DNA of 64,000 bases from Desulfosarcina widdelii. GTDB taxonomy: Bacteria > Desulfobacterota > Desulfobacteria > Desulfobacterales > Desulfosarcinaceae. The notes under the pieces are model-generated. The model had not been told where the DNA came from and did not search any database. It saw only the letters and a list, made by a program, of their open reading frames with translations. Below are positions 41,426 through 50,781 of the stretch, one piece after another. Where the stretch lies: NCBI RefSeq assembly GCF_009688965.1, contig NZ_AP021875.1, positions 4,650,001 to 4,714,000 on the forward strand, written 5' to 3'. Position numbers and translations under genes: made by a program. The stretch's first letter is position 1; each line of letters starts with the position of its first letter.

Positions 41426-42285
41426 ACCGCACCGCCTTTGCGCTGGACTCGTTTGAACGCCAGCGCCGTCAACCCGGCCAGGCCGTCCGGCGCGAAACGC
41501 ATGACCCCGAACAGCAGTGCCCCGTAGACCAGCAGCTTGTAGTCGCTGATGAAGCGGAAGAACTCGGGTATGAGCGTCAGAAGCGCGGTGCCGACGATCA
41601 CCCCGAACACGCTGCCGATGCCGCCCACGGCAACCATGGACAACACACTGATGGAGGTGATGAATCCGAAATCGTCCGGGACGATGAATCGGGCGAAATA
41701 GCAGTACAGGCCGCCGGCCAGGCCGGCCAGGGCCGTTCCCAGGGCAAAGGCGGCGAGCTTGTAGGCCGGCACATCTACCGAAATCACCCGGGCCGTATCC
41801 TCGTCATCGGCCACGGCTTCAAAGGCAAACCCCATCCAGGAGCGTTTGATGTAAAGACTGAAAGCAACGGCCAGGACGGCCAGGACCAGGACCAGCACGA
41901 AAAATCCCATTTTACCCACACCGAAGGAGGGGATGGAGCTGATGCCCAGCTCGCCCCCCAGCAGGCTTTCCTGCTGGCGAACAATGCCCAGAAACAGAAA
42001 CCCGACGCCCATGGTGGTAATTGCCAGAAAATCCTCGCGTACCCGCAGGCTGGTCATACCCACCAACACGCCCACGGCACCGGCCATGACCATGGCCGCC
42101 ACGAGATTCACGGGCCCCGGCATCCCCGCCTTGGCCATGAGGGCGGCGGTGTAGGCGCCGATCCCGTAAAAGGCGGCGTGCCCCAGGCTGATCTGGCCGC
42201 AGAAACCGGTAATCAGGTTCAATCCCACCGCCAGGATGATGTTGATCCCCACCACCGTGGCCAGGGAAAGTTCATAGATACCCAT
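41422..42285 (-). CDS. livM: Branched-chain-type amino-acid ABC transporter permease LivM
   Basis: This 287-residue inner-membrane permease has about eight hydrophobic segments and the LivM hallmarks VGLNLITGFCGQISLGHAAF and GLAGGLYCYFARFIVPDDFG, with FGLLRFAPDGL-like FGVMRFAPDGLAGL at the end. It forms the channel together with LivH. It overlaps livG by 4 bp and follows livH by 3 bp. Confidence 0.93.
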   Translation of the reverse strand: MGIYELSLATVVGINIILAVGLNLITGFCGQISLGHAAFYGIGAYTAALMAKAGMPGPVNLVAAMVMAGAVGVLVGMTSLRVREDFLAITTMGVGFLFLGIVRQQESLLGGELGISSIPSFGVGKMGFFVLVLVLAVLAVAFSLYIKRSWMGFAFEAVADDEDTARVISVDVPAYKLAAFALGTALAGLAGGLYCYFARFIVPDDFGFITSISVLSMVAVGGIGSVFGVIVGTALLTLIPEFFRFISDYKLLVYGALLFGVMRFAPDGLAGLTALAFKRVQRKGGAV

Positions 42286-42288
42286 GGA

Positions 42289-43149
42289 CTACCTCCGTGC
42301 GAAAAGGCCCTCGGGGCGGATCATCAAAACAATGATTAAAAAGGCAAACGCAATGGCGTCGCGGTCTAAGATATCCCCAATGTAAATCGTACCGAAGGCC
42401 TCCACCACACCCAACACCAGCGAGGCGATCAGGGTGCCGGCGACATTGCCCAGCCCTCCTAAAACGATGATGGCCAGGGCCTTGTAGCTGGGCACCCCGC
42501 CCATGGTCGGCTCCACCAGGTTGGACAGCAGCGAGATGAAAACGCCGGCCACGGCGGCCAGAGCCGAACCGATGAAAAAATTCAGGTACCGAACGTTGAG
42601 CACGCTGATCCCGAAACTTTCGGCAATCTGCGGATCGTCCACGGTGGCGCGCCAGGCCAGTCCGATACGAGTTTTCTGGGACAGCCAGGAAAGTGCACCG
42701 AGCAGCGAAACGCTGCCCGCTACAATGGCCAGGTCCACTGTTCTCAGATAAATGCCGGCGAACTGGACCACGGACTGCAGGGGCGCATCGGTGTAAGTCA
42801 ATCCAAAGGGGCCGAAGATCAGACGAAACATCTCCTCCATGGCGATGAACAGCCCGATGGAAGCGATGAGGGCTACGTAGGGCGGCTGGTCCAGGATGGG
42901 CTGGTAGCAGATGCGATAGATGGCCATGCCCACTACGCCTACCAGGGCGGCGGCCAGGGGCATGCCCAAAATGAGGCTGCCGGTGCTGTTGGTGATCAAC
43001 AGCCCCATGTAGCCGCCTAACGCAAACAATCCGGCATGGGCCACGTGCAGGATGCGCAGCAGCCCGTAGACGAGGGTCAGCCCCACGGCGATGATCGCGT
43101 ACATGCTGCCGTAGATCAGGCCTTGGATGAGCAGTTCGAGATATAGCAT
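42289..43149 (-). CDS. livH: Branched-chain-type amino-acid ABC transporter permease LivH
   Basis: This 286-residue inner-membrane permease has LIQGLIYGSMYAIIAVGLTL near the start and VYGLLRILHVAHAGLFALGG, then YKALAIIVLGGLGNVAGTLI and MIRPEGLFARR at the end, the standard LivH segments. It is separated from livK by 162 bp containing a strong hairpin. Confidence 0.94.
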   Translation of the reverse strand: MLYLELLIQGLIYGSMYAIIAVGLTLVYGLLRILHVAHAGLFALGGYMGLLITNSTGSLILGMPLAAALVGVVGMAIYRICYQPILDQPPYVALIASIGLFIAMEEMFRLIFGPFGLTYTDAPLQSVVQFAGIYLRTVDLAIVAGSVSLLGALSWLSQKTRIGLAWRATVDDPQIAESFGISVLNVRYLNFFIGSALAAVAGVFISLLSNLVEPTMGGVPSYKALAIIVLGGLGNVAGTLIASLVLGVVEAFGTIYIGDILDRDAIAFAFLIIVLMIRPEGLFARR

Positions 43150-43249
43150 TCAGAAATTTCCCATCTGCTGATTATCTTTCCGGGAAAGCGCTGGTCTTGA
43201 TGAATCTTCCCGGTTTGCCCGGATTCAGGAGCCTAAAAAGGCATAACCG

Positions 43250-43280
43250 CATCATCCCCCCTTTGGAAGGGGGGATGATG
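43250..43280 (-). terminator. Hairpin between livK and livH (partial terminator/attenuator)
   Basis: CATCATCCCCCCTT pairs with AAGGGGGGATGATG around TGG, a 14-bp perfect stem. It lies 31 bp after the livK stop and 100 bp before livH, with no strong T tract. Such hairpins in binding-protein operons often stabilise the upstream mRNA and lower expression of the permease genes. Confidence 0.65.
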
Positions 43281-43311
43281 AACTCTCGTGATAGACGAAG
43301 TGAAGCCCTCG

Positions 43312-44463
43312 CTATTCCGCCGGCGGTGCCAGCAGCGCGGGATCATCGATGACGTCATAGTGATGCCAGTTGCCGTCCTTGACCACCTGAACCTGAACGG
43401 CCTTCATGACTTCGCCCAGGGCATTGAACTTGATGGTGCCGGTGGACACCTTGAGATCCGTGGCCTGGATGGCGGCCAGCACCTTCGCGGGATCGGTGCT
43501 TCCGGCCCGTTTGATTGCGTCGGCCGCTACCATTACGGCCGTATGGCCGCTGGCAGCCACCATATCCGACTTGAAACCGGCCTGTTTTTCAAACGCCGCG
43601 ATGAAATCCGCAGTTTCAGGTACCTTGGAATCGCGGTCCAGACTAGTGGTGATGATAATCCCTTCGGCCGCCGAGCCGGCAATCTCGATAAATTTCTGGC
43701 TGTCATAGCCTTCCTGACCGATGATGGGGCAGGTCACACCGGCCGCCCGCAGCTGGCTGACCAGGGGGCCGGCCGTGAAGTAATACCCGGAGGCGTAGAT
43801 GGCGTCCGGATTGTCCGCCCTGACCTTGGCCACGATGGAGCCGAACTGGCGATCTTTGATGGAATACTGGTATTCATTGACGATATTGATCCCGTAATCG
43901 GCGGCCTTTTCCTTGAAACCGGCGGCCAGGGATTTTCCGAAGTCGTTCTGCAGGGTGATGATGACCACCTTTTTCTTGCCCATCATGTCACCGAGCAGTT
44001 TGGCCCCGGCACGGCCCTGCACCTCTCCCAGGAAACTGGTACGGAAGACATACTCGCCGGCGCGGGTGATGTCGGGATGAATGGCATAGGCACTGATGTA
44101 AGGAATTTTAGCTTCCTGGAAAACACCGGCCGCCGATCGGGTGGCACCGGAGTAGGAACCGGAAATCCCCACCACGACTTTATCCTGGCCGATGAGTTTG
44201 TTGGCGATGGGAATGGACTGGGCCGGCTTGGCCTGATCGTCGTAGATTACCAGTTCCAATTGTTTGCCCAGGACGCCGCCTGCGGCGTTGACCTGGTTCA
44301 CCGCCAGCTTGGCTCCTTCCGTCGACGACTTGCCGTCACTGGCCGCAAAGCCGGTCAGTGGCGCATGGAAACCGATCTTGATGGTGTCCGTGGCGGTTGC
44401 CATACCGGACAATCCGGCCACCAGAAAAACAGCCAATGCACAGATACCGATTTTCTTCACCAT
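43312..44463 (-). CDS. livK: Periplasmic amino-acid-binding protein of the LIV type
   Basis: This 383-residue exported protein has a signal peptide (KIGICALAVFLVAGLSGMAT, cleavage near ATA) and a type-1 periplasmic-binding fold: IKIGFHAPLTGFAASDGKSS, GAKLAVNQVNAAGGVLGKQL, VVVGISGSYSGATRSAAGVF. It delivers the ligand to LivHM. The start at 44463 has AAAGGAGGG upstream; the frame extends into hutI without a signal. It is the first gene of the transporter unit and lies 46 bp after hutI. Confidence 0.93.
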   Translation of the reverse strand: MVKKIGICALAVFLVAGLSGMATATDTIKIGFHAPLTGFAASDGKSSTEGAKLAVNQVNAAGGVLGKQLELVIYDDQAKPAQSIPIANKLIGQDKVVVGISGSYSGATRSAAGVFQEAKIPYISAYAIHPDITRAGEYVFRTSFLGEVQGRAGAKLLGDMMGKKKVVIITLQNDFGKSLAAGFKEKAADYGINIVNEYQYSIKDRQFGSIVAKVRADNPDAIYASGYYFTAGPLVSQLRAAGVTCPIIGQEGYDSQKFIEIAGSAAEGIIITTSLDRDSKVPETADFIAAFEKQAGFKSDMVAASGHTAVMVAADAIKRAGSTDPAKVLAAIQATDLKVSTGTIKFNALGEVMKAVQVQVVKDGNWHHYDVIDDPALLAPPAE

Positions 44464-44509
44464 GATACTCCCTCCTTTATTTTTTTTCGGGGTTTTATGT
44501 AGCCACTCG

Positions 44510-45775
44510 TTATCGGTTAACGACGATTTCACCGGTCTTGATGACCTTGCTACAGGGGTTTCCGCCCAGCCGATAGGCCAGTTCGGCCGGTGTCTGGATA
44601 TCCCAAACGGCCAGGTCGGCCTGCTTTCCCGCTTCCAGCGTGCCAAAGTCCGCCGCAATGCCAAGGGCATGGGCGGCATTCGTCGTGAAACCGGCCAGGG
44701 CTTCGGCGGGGGTCAGCCCAAAATTCACGCAGGCCATGTTCATCATGAGCAGGGGTGACGTACAGGGACTGGTGCCCGGATTGCAGTCCGTGGCCAGTGC
44801 CATGGGCACACCGGCCTGACGGAAGCCTTTCACAGGCGGCTTCTGGGTTTCGTGAATAAAATAGAATGCGCCTGGCAGCAGCACGGCCACCGTGCCCCGG
44901 TCGGCCAAGGCGGCCACACCATCCGGCTGAATATATTCCACGTGGTCCACGCTGAGGGCATCGTACCGGGTGGCCAGGATGGCGCCTTTCTGGTCGCTGA
45001 GCTGCTCGGCATGCAGCTTGACCGGCAGCCCGCAATCAACGGCCGCTTTAAAAACGCGCTCGGTCTGGGCCACCGAAAAAGCAATATTTTCACAGAAGAC
45101 ATCCACGGCATTGGCCAGGTTCGCCGCCGCCACTGCCGGCAGCATTTCTTCGATCACCAGATCGATATAGGCATCGGATCGGCCCTGGAACTCGGGCGGC
45201 TGGGCATGGGCTCCCAGGAACGTGGCATGCACCGTCACCGGATGGTCCTGCCCCAAGCGCCGTGCCACCCGGAGCATCTTGAGTTCGGAGGCGGTTTCCA
45301 GCCCGTAGCCGGATTTGATCTCCACCGTGGTCACCCCTTCGGACTGCAGCGCACGCAAGCGGGGGGTGGATTGTGCAACCAATTCTTCTTCACTGGCCGC
45401 CCGCACCGCCTTGACCGTGCTGACAATCCCGCCGCCGGCCCGGGCAATTTCTTCGTAGGTGGCACCATTGAGCCGCAGCTCAAATTCGTGCGCGCGGTTG
45501 CCGGCATAAACCAGGTGGGTGTGGCAGTCGATGAAACCGGGGGTAACCCAGGCGTTGTTCAATCGGTGAACGACACCGGTCCGTTTTTCGGCACCGGCAG
45601 GCAGCTCGGCCGCCGGCCCGATCCAGGCGATCCGGCCGTCTTTCACCGCCAGAGCCCCATCCGCGATGATGCCATAGGGCTTTGGACCGGCCATGGTGGC
45701 CAGATGGCAGTCCAGCCAGAGGGCGTCCCAGCCACCGGTCAAGCTGTTATGATTGATTTCTGACGGCATTTGCAT
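44510..45775 (-). CDS. hutI: Imidazolonepropionase
   Basis: This 421-residue amidohydrolase opens the ring of imidazolone-5-propionate to N-formimino-glutamate, the third step of histidine breakdown. The metal-binding HxH is in GFIDCHTHLVYAGNRAHEFE, further ligands are in VHATFLGAHA, KLHAEQLSD and ALATDCNPGTSP. It lies 12 bp after the methyltransferase gene in the hut operon. Length fits the family (about 410). Confidence 0.95.
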   Translation of the reverse strand: MQMPSEINHNSLTGGWDALWLDCHLATMAGPKPYGIIADGALAVKDGRIAWIGPAAELPAGAEKRTGVVHRLNNAWVTPGFIDCHTHLVYAGNRAHEFELRLNGATYEEIARAGGGIVSTVKAVRAASEEELVAQSTPRLRALQSEGVTTVEIKSGYGLETASELKMLRVARRLGQDHPVTVHATFLGAHAQPPEFQGRSDAYIDLVIEEMLPAVAAANLANAVDVFCENIAFSVAQTERVFKAAVDCGLPVKLHAEQLSDQKGAILATRYDALSVDHVEYIQPDGVAALADRGTVAVLLPGAFYFIHETQKPPVKGFRQAGVPMALATDCNPGTSPCTSPLLMMNMACVNFGLTPAEALAGFTTNAAHALGIAADFGTLEAGKQADLAVWDIQTPAELAYRLGGNPCSKVIKTGEIVVNR

Positions 45776-45787
45776 GGGGGTTTACCC

Positions 45788-46459
45788 TTATTTGATAATT
45801 TGACAAAAGACACTGGAACGATCGATTTCGTAAACATCCACATCAGCCCCCAACCGCCTGGCCAGATCGGCAAAATCCTCCGGGCTGAAGGTGGTGGCCC
45901 TGAAACCATCCTGACCCACAATGACTCCGTTTCCGGTGGCGTCCTTGTCAATGGCTCCCAGCAATCCTTCATCGGCCTGGTCCCGGAACCATTCCAGCCG
46001 ATGGGGCCAGAAGGCCTCGGCGTAGCTGGAAAGCAAAACCCGCCCTCCCGGACGTGTCACCCGCAGGCTTTCCCGCACAAGGTCTTCGGGTGGCACCTTA
46101 CAGGCGCTGATAAAATTCTGCACCCCTATCACCAGATCGAAGCAGCCAGGCGGGAATCCGAGCCGGGCGGCATCCATCACCGCCCACCCGAGGTCAGGGT
46201 ACCGCAAACGGGCCAATGCGACACTTGCAAATGCCGTATCCACGCCCCAGGCCATTCCGGCATCCCGGGCCACATGGGCCAGCACCCGGCCGGTGCCGCA
46301 GCCCAGCTCAAGCACCCGGTCCCCGGGTCGAATGGCCGCCTGAACGTGATCCATCTCCGCCTGGAGATATTGCCGCACCCGGGGACGGGCAATGGTATAG
46401 ACCCGATCCAGCCGATGTGCGCTGAGCTTTTGCGCGTAATAGGCGTTAGCCGCGTTCAT
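45788..46459 (-). CDS. Class I SAM-dependent methyltransferase in the hut operon
   Basis: This 223-residue cytoplasmic protein has motif I VLELGCGTGRVLAHVA and the later pieces DAARLGFPPGCFDLVIGVQN and LRVTRPGGRVLLSSYAEAFW, typical of class I methyltransferases. The start at 46459 (MNAANAYYAQKLSAHRLDRV) overlaps ftcD by 14 bp, so it is translationally coupled. Methyltransferases are not part of the standard Hut pathway. A role in modifying a histidine-derived compound or simply a hitch-hiking gene are both possible. Confidence 0.88.
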   Translation of the reverse strand: MNAANAYYAQKLSAHRLDRVYTIARPRVRQYLQAEMDHVQAAIRPGDRVLELGCGTGRVLAHVARDAGMAWGVDTAFASVALARLRYPDLGWAVMDAARLGFPPGCFDLVIGVQNFISACKVPPEDLVRESLRVTRPGGRVLLSSYAEAFWPHRLEWFRDQADEGLLGAIDKDATGNGVIVGQDGFRATTFSPEDFADLARRLGADVDVYEIDRSSVFCQIIK

Positions 46460-48065
46460 CCAGAATAGCCAGCACTTCGGCACACTTTTTTTTCGCCCTG
46501 TCCATCATGCCTTCGGCTTCGGCCAGGATCTCCTTTTTGAAGGCCTCGTCCCGAATGCCGCCCATATTGATCAATACGTTCTGATAAGCCCCCCAGATAC
46601 CGGTTTCCAGCGCCCGCGCTCCCACCTGAACATCCGATTTGGACGCCGGATTGCCGTAGCGGGCCACTTCACACATGGCCTCCCAGGCCTCATCACCCAA
46701 CTGCATGGTTTTCAAAGGCACACGGATCGCCGTCTTCAACCCCGTCTGCATTTTAGTGCTCCGGTCGGCCCGCTGCTCTTCGGTGTCCCGCGGCATGCGC
46801 AGGCCTTCCATGTATTCGGTAAAGGCATTGGTATCCGCATCGATCATGGGAATCAGCTCTTTCGAAAGGGTGTGAAGGGGCGGTATGATCTCCCGCATCT
46901 TTGCATCCAGGTCCTCGAACTTGCGCACCCCGAAGGTCAGTTTGCCCACCATGGAGCCCAATCCCGTTCCCAAAGCGGCCAGCAGGGCAGACACCGAGCC
47001 GCCCCCCGGAGCGGACGAACGGGAGGCCACCTCTTCGATAAAACCCCGCACCGGGAGACTCGCCAGGGGTTCGTCCGGCGGTTCCGCCACGATGTAATCG
47101 ACGATTTTCTCCTCGGGATGGAAAGGCGCCACCGAATTGAGCCCCAGGCGCTCCACTGCCAGGCGGACCTTCTGGTCCTCGTCCAGGATGAAGAGGTTTT
47201 CCTTCTCGATGTAGTATTCGGCCGCCATGAGAATGGCTTCCAGGGGGACGACCCCAACGATTTCCGATCCGGCCACCCCCACATTCAAATCGGCCGCATC
47301 CTTTTTGACCTCTTCGTAAAGTACGTGGATCGGCGTGACGGTGTAGTCGTTGAGATTGACGGTCACCTGGGCCAGGTTGTACTCGTCCACATACCAGCCC
47401 ATGCCCTTGACGTCTTTCAAACGGCCGGGTTCATCTTCGCCCCGGCCCGCTTCCCTCAGGTTCAGGGCAATGCGATGGGCCTGGTTGGAGGTCCCCAGGA
47501 TGTTGACGTTGTAAGCGATGAGGAACTTGCGGGCGCCAGTGGCCGTAGCCCCCCAGGACGGCACGAACTCGGCCGGCCCGAAGTCCGGGGACCAGCGGGG
47601 ATCGTCGAGTCTGGCGGCAAGCCCCTCGTATTCCCCCGCCCGTACATCCGGGAGTTTGCGGCGGTAGTCGTGCCCGGCGGCTTCTTCGTAGAGGAAAAAC
47701 GGGACCTGCAGTTCTTCGGCGGCCCGGCGGCCGAAATCTTTGGCGATGGCGACGCATTCCTCCATGGTCACCCCGACCACGGGAATGAACGGACAGACGT
47801 CCATGGCCCCGAAGCGGGGATGCTCCCCTTTGTGAGAGCGCATGTCGATGCGCTTCCGGGCCACACGGGCCGCGGCCAGGGCGCCTTCCACCACGGCTTC
47901 GGGGCTGCCGACAAATGTGTATACGGTGCGGTTGGTGGACGCTCCGGGGTCCACATCCAGCAGTCGGCAATCCGGGGTCTCACGGATGGCCTGGGCAATG
48001 GCCTCGATGGTCTCCGGGTTGCGCCCTTCGGAAAAATTGGGCACGCATTCCACGATTTTTTTCAT
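46446..48065 (-). CDS. ftcD: Bifunctional glutamate formimidoyltransferase / formimidotetrahydrofolate cyclodeaminase
   Basis: This 539-residue protein moves the formimino group from formiminoglutamate to tetrahydrofolate and then releases ammonia, giving 5,10-methenyl-THF. The formiminotransferase part covers about 1-300 (KKIVECVPNFSEGRNPETIE, SHKGEHPRFGAMDVCPFIPV). The cyclodeaminase part covers about 335-535 (SRSSAPGGGSVSALLAALGT). This is the vertebrate-like fused form, which makes hutF/hutG unnecessary. It follows hutU by 17 bp. Confidence 0.95.
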   Translation of the reverse strand: MKKIVECVPNFSEGRNPETIEAIAQAIRETPDCRLLDVDPGASTNRTVYTFVGSPEAVVEGALAAARVARKRIDMRSHKGEHPRFGAMDVCPFIPVVGVTMEECVAIAKDFGRRAAEELQVPFFLYEEAAGHDYRRKLPDVRAGEYEGLAARLDDPRWSPDFGPAEFVPSWGATATGARKFLIAYNVNILGTSNQAHRIALNLREAGRGEDEPGRLKDVKGMGWYVDEYNLAQVTVNLNDYTVTPIHVLYEEVKKDAADLNVGVAGSEIVGVVPLEAILMAAEYYIEKENLFILDEDQKVRLAVERLGLNSVAPFHPEEKIVDYIVAEPPDEPLASLPVRGFIEEVASRSSAPGGGSVSALLAALGTGLGSMVGKLTFGVRKFEDLDAKMREIIPPLHTLSKELIPMIDADTNAFTEYMEGLRMPRDTEEQRADRSTKMQTGLKTAIRVPLKTMQLGDEAWEAMCEVARYGNPASKSDVQVGARALETGIWGAYQNVLINMGGIRDEAFKKEILAEAEGMMDRAKKKCAEVLAILDERG

Positions 48066-48082
48066 ATTGGGCCTCCAAAAAG

Positions 48083-49792
48083 TTACGAAATCGACATCAT
48101 CGGAATCTTAACCCCTCGCTCCCTGGCTGTCTTTTGCGCCAGATCATAGCCGGCATCCACATGCCGCATGACGCCGATGGCCGGATCGTTGCGCAGGACG
48201 GTGGTGACCCGTTGTTCGGCTTCAGGCGTGCCGTCAACCACACAGACCTGGCCGGCATGCATGGCATAGCCGATGCCCACGCCGCCGCCGTCGTGAAACG
48301 AAGTCCAGGCCGACCCCGAGGCGACCGAGGCCATGCAGTTGAGCAGGGCCCAGTCCGCCACCGCGTCCGAACCGTCCTTCATGGCTTCGGTTTCCCGGTA
48401 GGGCGAGGCCACGGAACCGCAGTCCAGGTGGTCGCGTCCGATGACGATGGGGGCCTTGACCCGGCCGTCCCGCACCAGGTCGTTGAAGATTTTGCCTGCC
48501 TTGTCCCGCTCGCCGTATCCCAGCCAGCAGATCCGGGCCGGGAGCCCCATGTGCTGGACCCGTTCACCGGCCATCTTGAGCCAGCGCACCATTTTTTCCT
48601 TGTAGGGAAAGGCGTCCATGAGTGCCTGGTCGGTGACCGCGATATCGGCGGGGTCGCCGGAAAGGGCGGCCCAGCGAAACGGGCCCTCCCCTTCGCAGAA
48701 CAGGGGGCGGATAAAGGCCGGCGTGAACCCCGGGTAGTCCATGGCATTGGTCACCCCCACCTTGAGGGCCTGGCCGCGCAGGTTGTTGCCATAGTCAAAG
48801 GCCACCGCCCCTTTGGACTGCATGTCCAGAATGGCCCGACAGTGGGTGCCCATGGAGTCCAGCGCCTTTTCGATATACTTGTCCGGATCGGAGAATCGCA
48901 GTTTCCAGGCGTCTTCCATGGGGATGCCGGCCGGGACGTAACCGTTCAGTTCGTCATGGGCGCTGGTCTGGTCTGTGACCACATCCGGGATGAAGCCCTT
49001 GGCGATCATGTCCGGCAGCACCTCGGCACAGTTGCCGCAAAGGCCGATGGATAGGGCCCGTTTTTCTTCAGCGGCTTTGCGGGCCATGGCGATGGCTTCG
49101 TCCGTGTCCTCGGTAGTGACGTCCAGATAACGCGTATCCAGGCGCCGCTGGATGCGGTTGCAGTCCACATCGACAATGATGGCCACGCCACCGTTCATGG
49201 TGACGGCCAGGGGCTGGGCCCCGCCCATGCCGCCGAGTCCTCCGCTCAGGAAAATCCGGCCGGCCAGAGATCCGTTGAAATGCTGATCAGCCAAAGCCGC
49301 GAAGGTTTCATAGGTGCCCTGGAGAATGCCCTGGGTGCCGATATAGATCCATGATCCGGCCGTCATCTGGCCGTACATCATCAGTCCCTTTTTATCCAGT
49401 TCGTTGAAATGGGTCCAGTTGTCCCAATGGCCCACCAGGTTGGAATTGGCGATGAACACCCGGGGGGCATGGGCGTGGGTCTTGATCACCCCCACGGGTT
49501 TGCCGGACTGGACCAGCATGGTTTCGTCGTTTTCGAGGTCCACCAGGGTCCGCACAATGGCATCGAAGCACTCCCAGTTGCGGGCTGCCTTGCCGATGCC
49601 GCCGTAGACGATCAGTTCGTCGGGGTTTTCCCCGTTGTCCGGGTCCAGATTGTTGCACAGCATGCGCAGGGCGGCCTCCTGAAGCCAGCCTTTGCAGTGG
49701 AGCTGGTTTCCAGTGGGGGCTTTAACCGGACGCGGCTTGCCCGATCCAATCCGTAATTCTTTGAAAAGGGTTTCTTTCGCCGATGGGTTCAT
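48083..49792 (-). CDS. hutU: Urocanate hydratase
   Basis: This 569-residue NAD-dependent enzyme converts urocanate to imidazolone propionate. It has the conserved starts QLHCKGWLQEAALRMLCNNL and ELIVYGGIGKAARNWECFDA, the NAD-binding GGLGGMGGAQPLAVTMNGG and the GLCGNCAEVLPDMI segment. The start at 49792 (MNPSAKETLFKELRIGSGKP) has AGGAGG upstream; a longer frame to 49966 runs through the promoter. It is the first gene of the hut operon, divergent from hutC. Confidence 0.96.
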   Translation of the reverse strand: MNPSAKETLFKELRIGSGKPRPVKAPTGNQLHCKGWLQEAALRMLCNNLDPDNGENPDELIVYGGIGKAARNWECFDAIVRTLVDLENDETMLVQSGKPVGVIKTHAHAPRVFIANSNLVGHWDNWTHFNELDKKGLMMYGQMTAGSWIYIGTQGILQGTYETFAALADQHFNGSLAGRIFLSGGLGGMGGAQPLAVTMNGGVAIIVDVDCNRIQRRLDTRYLDVTTEDTDEAIAMARKAAEEKRALSIGLCGNCAEVLPDMIAKGFIPDVVTDQTSAHDELNGYVPAGIPMEDAWKLRFSDPDKYIEKALDSMGTHCRAILDMQSKGAVAFDYGNNLRGQALKVGVTNAMDYPGFTPAFIRPLFCEGEGPFRWAALSGDPADIAVTDQALMDAFPYKEKMVRWLKMAGERVQHMGLPARICWLGYGERDKAGKIFNDLVRDGRVKAPIVIGRDHLDCGSVASPYRETEAMKDGSDAVADWALLNCMASVASGSAWTSFHDGGGVGIGYAMHAGQVCVVDGTPEAEQRVTTVLRNDPAIGVMRHVDAGYDLAQKTARERGVKIPMMSIS

Positions 49793-49927
49793 GGCGATCC
49801 TCCTGAACCGAAACAGTTCTGATGGTATGGGTGGTTGGGGCGAGATGCGGAACGCTTGGGGCGCAAAGCCGCTTTGGTGGCGTCTCGCCCTCTCCTTGAA
49901 GAAAAATAACTCCTTGACCGACGCAAG

Positions 49928-49952
49928 ATATATATGCTTGTATATATAACCA
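49928..49952. promoter_or_regulatory. HutC-type operator candidate in the hutU-hutC divergent promoter
   Basis: TATATATGCTTGTATATATA (49929-49948) is an AT inverted repeat around a GCTTGT core, in the 210-bp gap between the divergent hutU and hutC starts. HutC-family repressors bind sites with CTTGTATA-like half sites and urocanate releases them. The match is by eye. Confidence 0.5.
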
Positions 49953-50002
49953 GTCAGACCTGTCAAGAATTTTCATACTCAGAAGACCTTCAAACAACCA
50001 AC

Positions 50003-50773
50003 ATGGCAAACCGAATCCACGCATCCGACCGTTTGTCGCGCCGCCGACCCACCGCGCTTTACCAACAGGTCAAGGATTATATCCTCGCGAAAATAAGAAC
50101 CGGTCAATGGTCGCCCGAAACCCGCGTGCCGTCTGAAAACACCCTCATCCAACAATTGGGGGCCTCGAAAATGACGGTGAACCGCGCCTTGAGAGAATTA
50201 ACCGCCGAGGGCGTTCTCCACCGCCTGCAGGGGGTGGGCACCTTTGTGGCCCAATCCAAATCACCCTCCACCCTGCTGGACGTTAAACCCATAGCCGAAG
50301 AAATCGCCCAGCGCGGCGGTGTCCATTCCTGCGAAATTCATCGACAGACCTCTGAAACGGCGTCGCCGGAGCTGGCCCAGGCCCTCAACGTCACGGCTGG
50401 CGCCAGGGTCTTCCACGTCGTCCTGATTCATTCGGATGAAGCCGGCCCCATTCAATTGGAAGACCGCTACGTCAATCCGGCCGTGGCCCCCAATTTTCTG
50501 GAGCAGGATTTTACCGCCATTACGCCCAGCCGCTACCTGCTGAATGAACTACCCGTTTCCGAGGCCGAGCATGTCATCGAGGCCATCATGCCCGATAAGG
50601 CCACCCGTCAACTGCTTGCCATGGGCCCCAATGAACCCTGTCTGGTGCTCTTCCGCCGCACCTGGTCGGACAACCTCGTTGTCACCCGCAGCCGCTTTGT
50701 CCACCCGGCTTCCCGCTACCGCATGGGCGGACGCTTTGTTCCGGCTTCACCGTTTCATCCCATGGAAAGCTAG
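50003..50773 (+). CDS. hutC: HutC-type GntR repressor with UTRA domain
   Basis: This 256-residue regulator has a GntR winged helix (about 15-80; TALYQQVKDYILAKIRTGQW, VPSENTLIQQLGASKMTVNR, LHRLQGVGTFVA) and a UTRA ligand domain (LEDRYVNPAVAPNFLEQDFT, TRSRFVHPASRYRMGGRF). The strong match to HutC in these parts and its divergent place next to hutU make it the urocanate-responsive repressor of the hut operon. The start at 50003 was chosen because the upstream frame overlaps the operator. Confidence 0.93.
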   Translation: MANRIHASDRLSRRRPTALYQQVKDYILAKIRTGQWSPETRVPSENTLIQQLGASKMTVNRALRELTAEGVLHRLQGVGTFVAQSKSPSTLLDVKPIAEEIAQRGGVHSCEIHRQTSETASPELAQALNVTAGARVFHVVLIHSDEAGPIQLEDRYVNPAVAPNFLEQDFTAITPSRYLLNELPVSEAEHVIEAIMPDKATRQLLAMGPNEPCLVLFRRTWSDNLVVTRSRFVHPASRYRMGGRFVPASPFHPMES

Positions 50774-50781
50774 GGCTTCTT

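Noticed and set aside
46872..48149. 425-codon open frame on the plus strand
   Set aside because: Antisense to ftcD; no recognisable domain and composition typical of a shadow frame.
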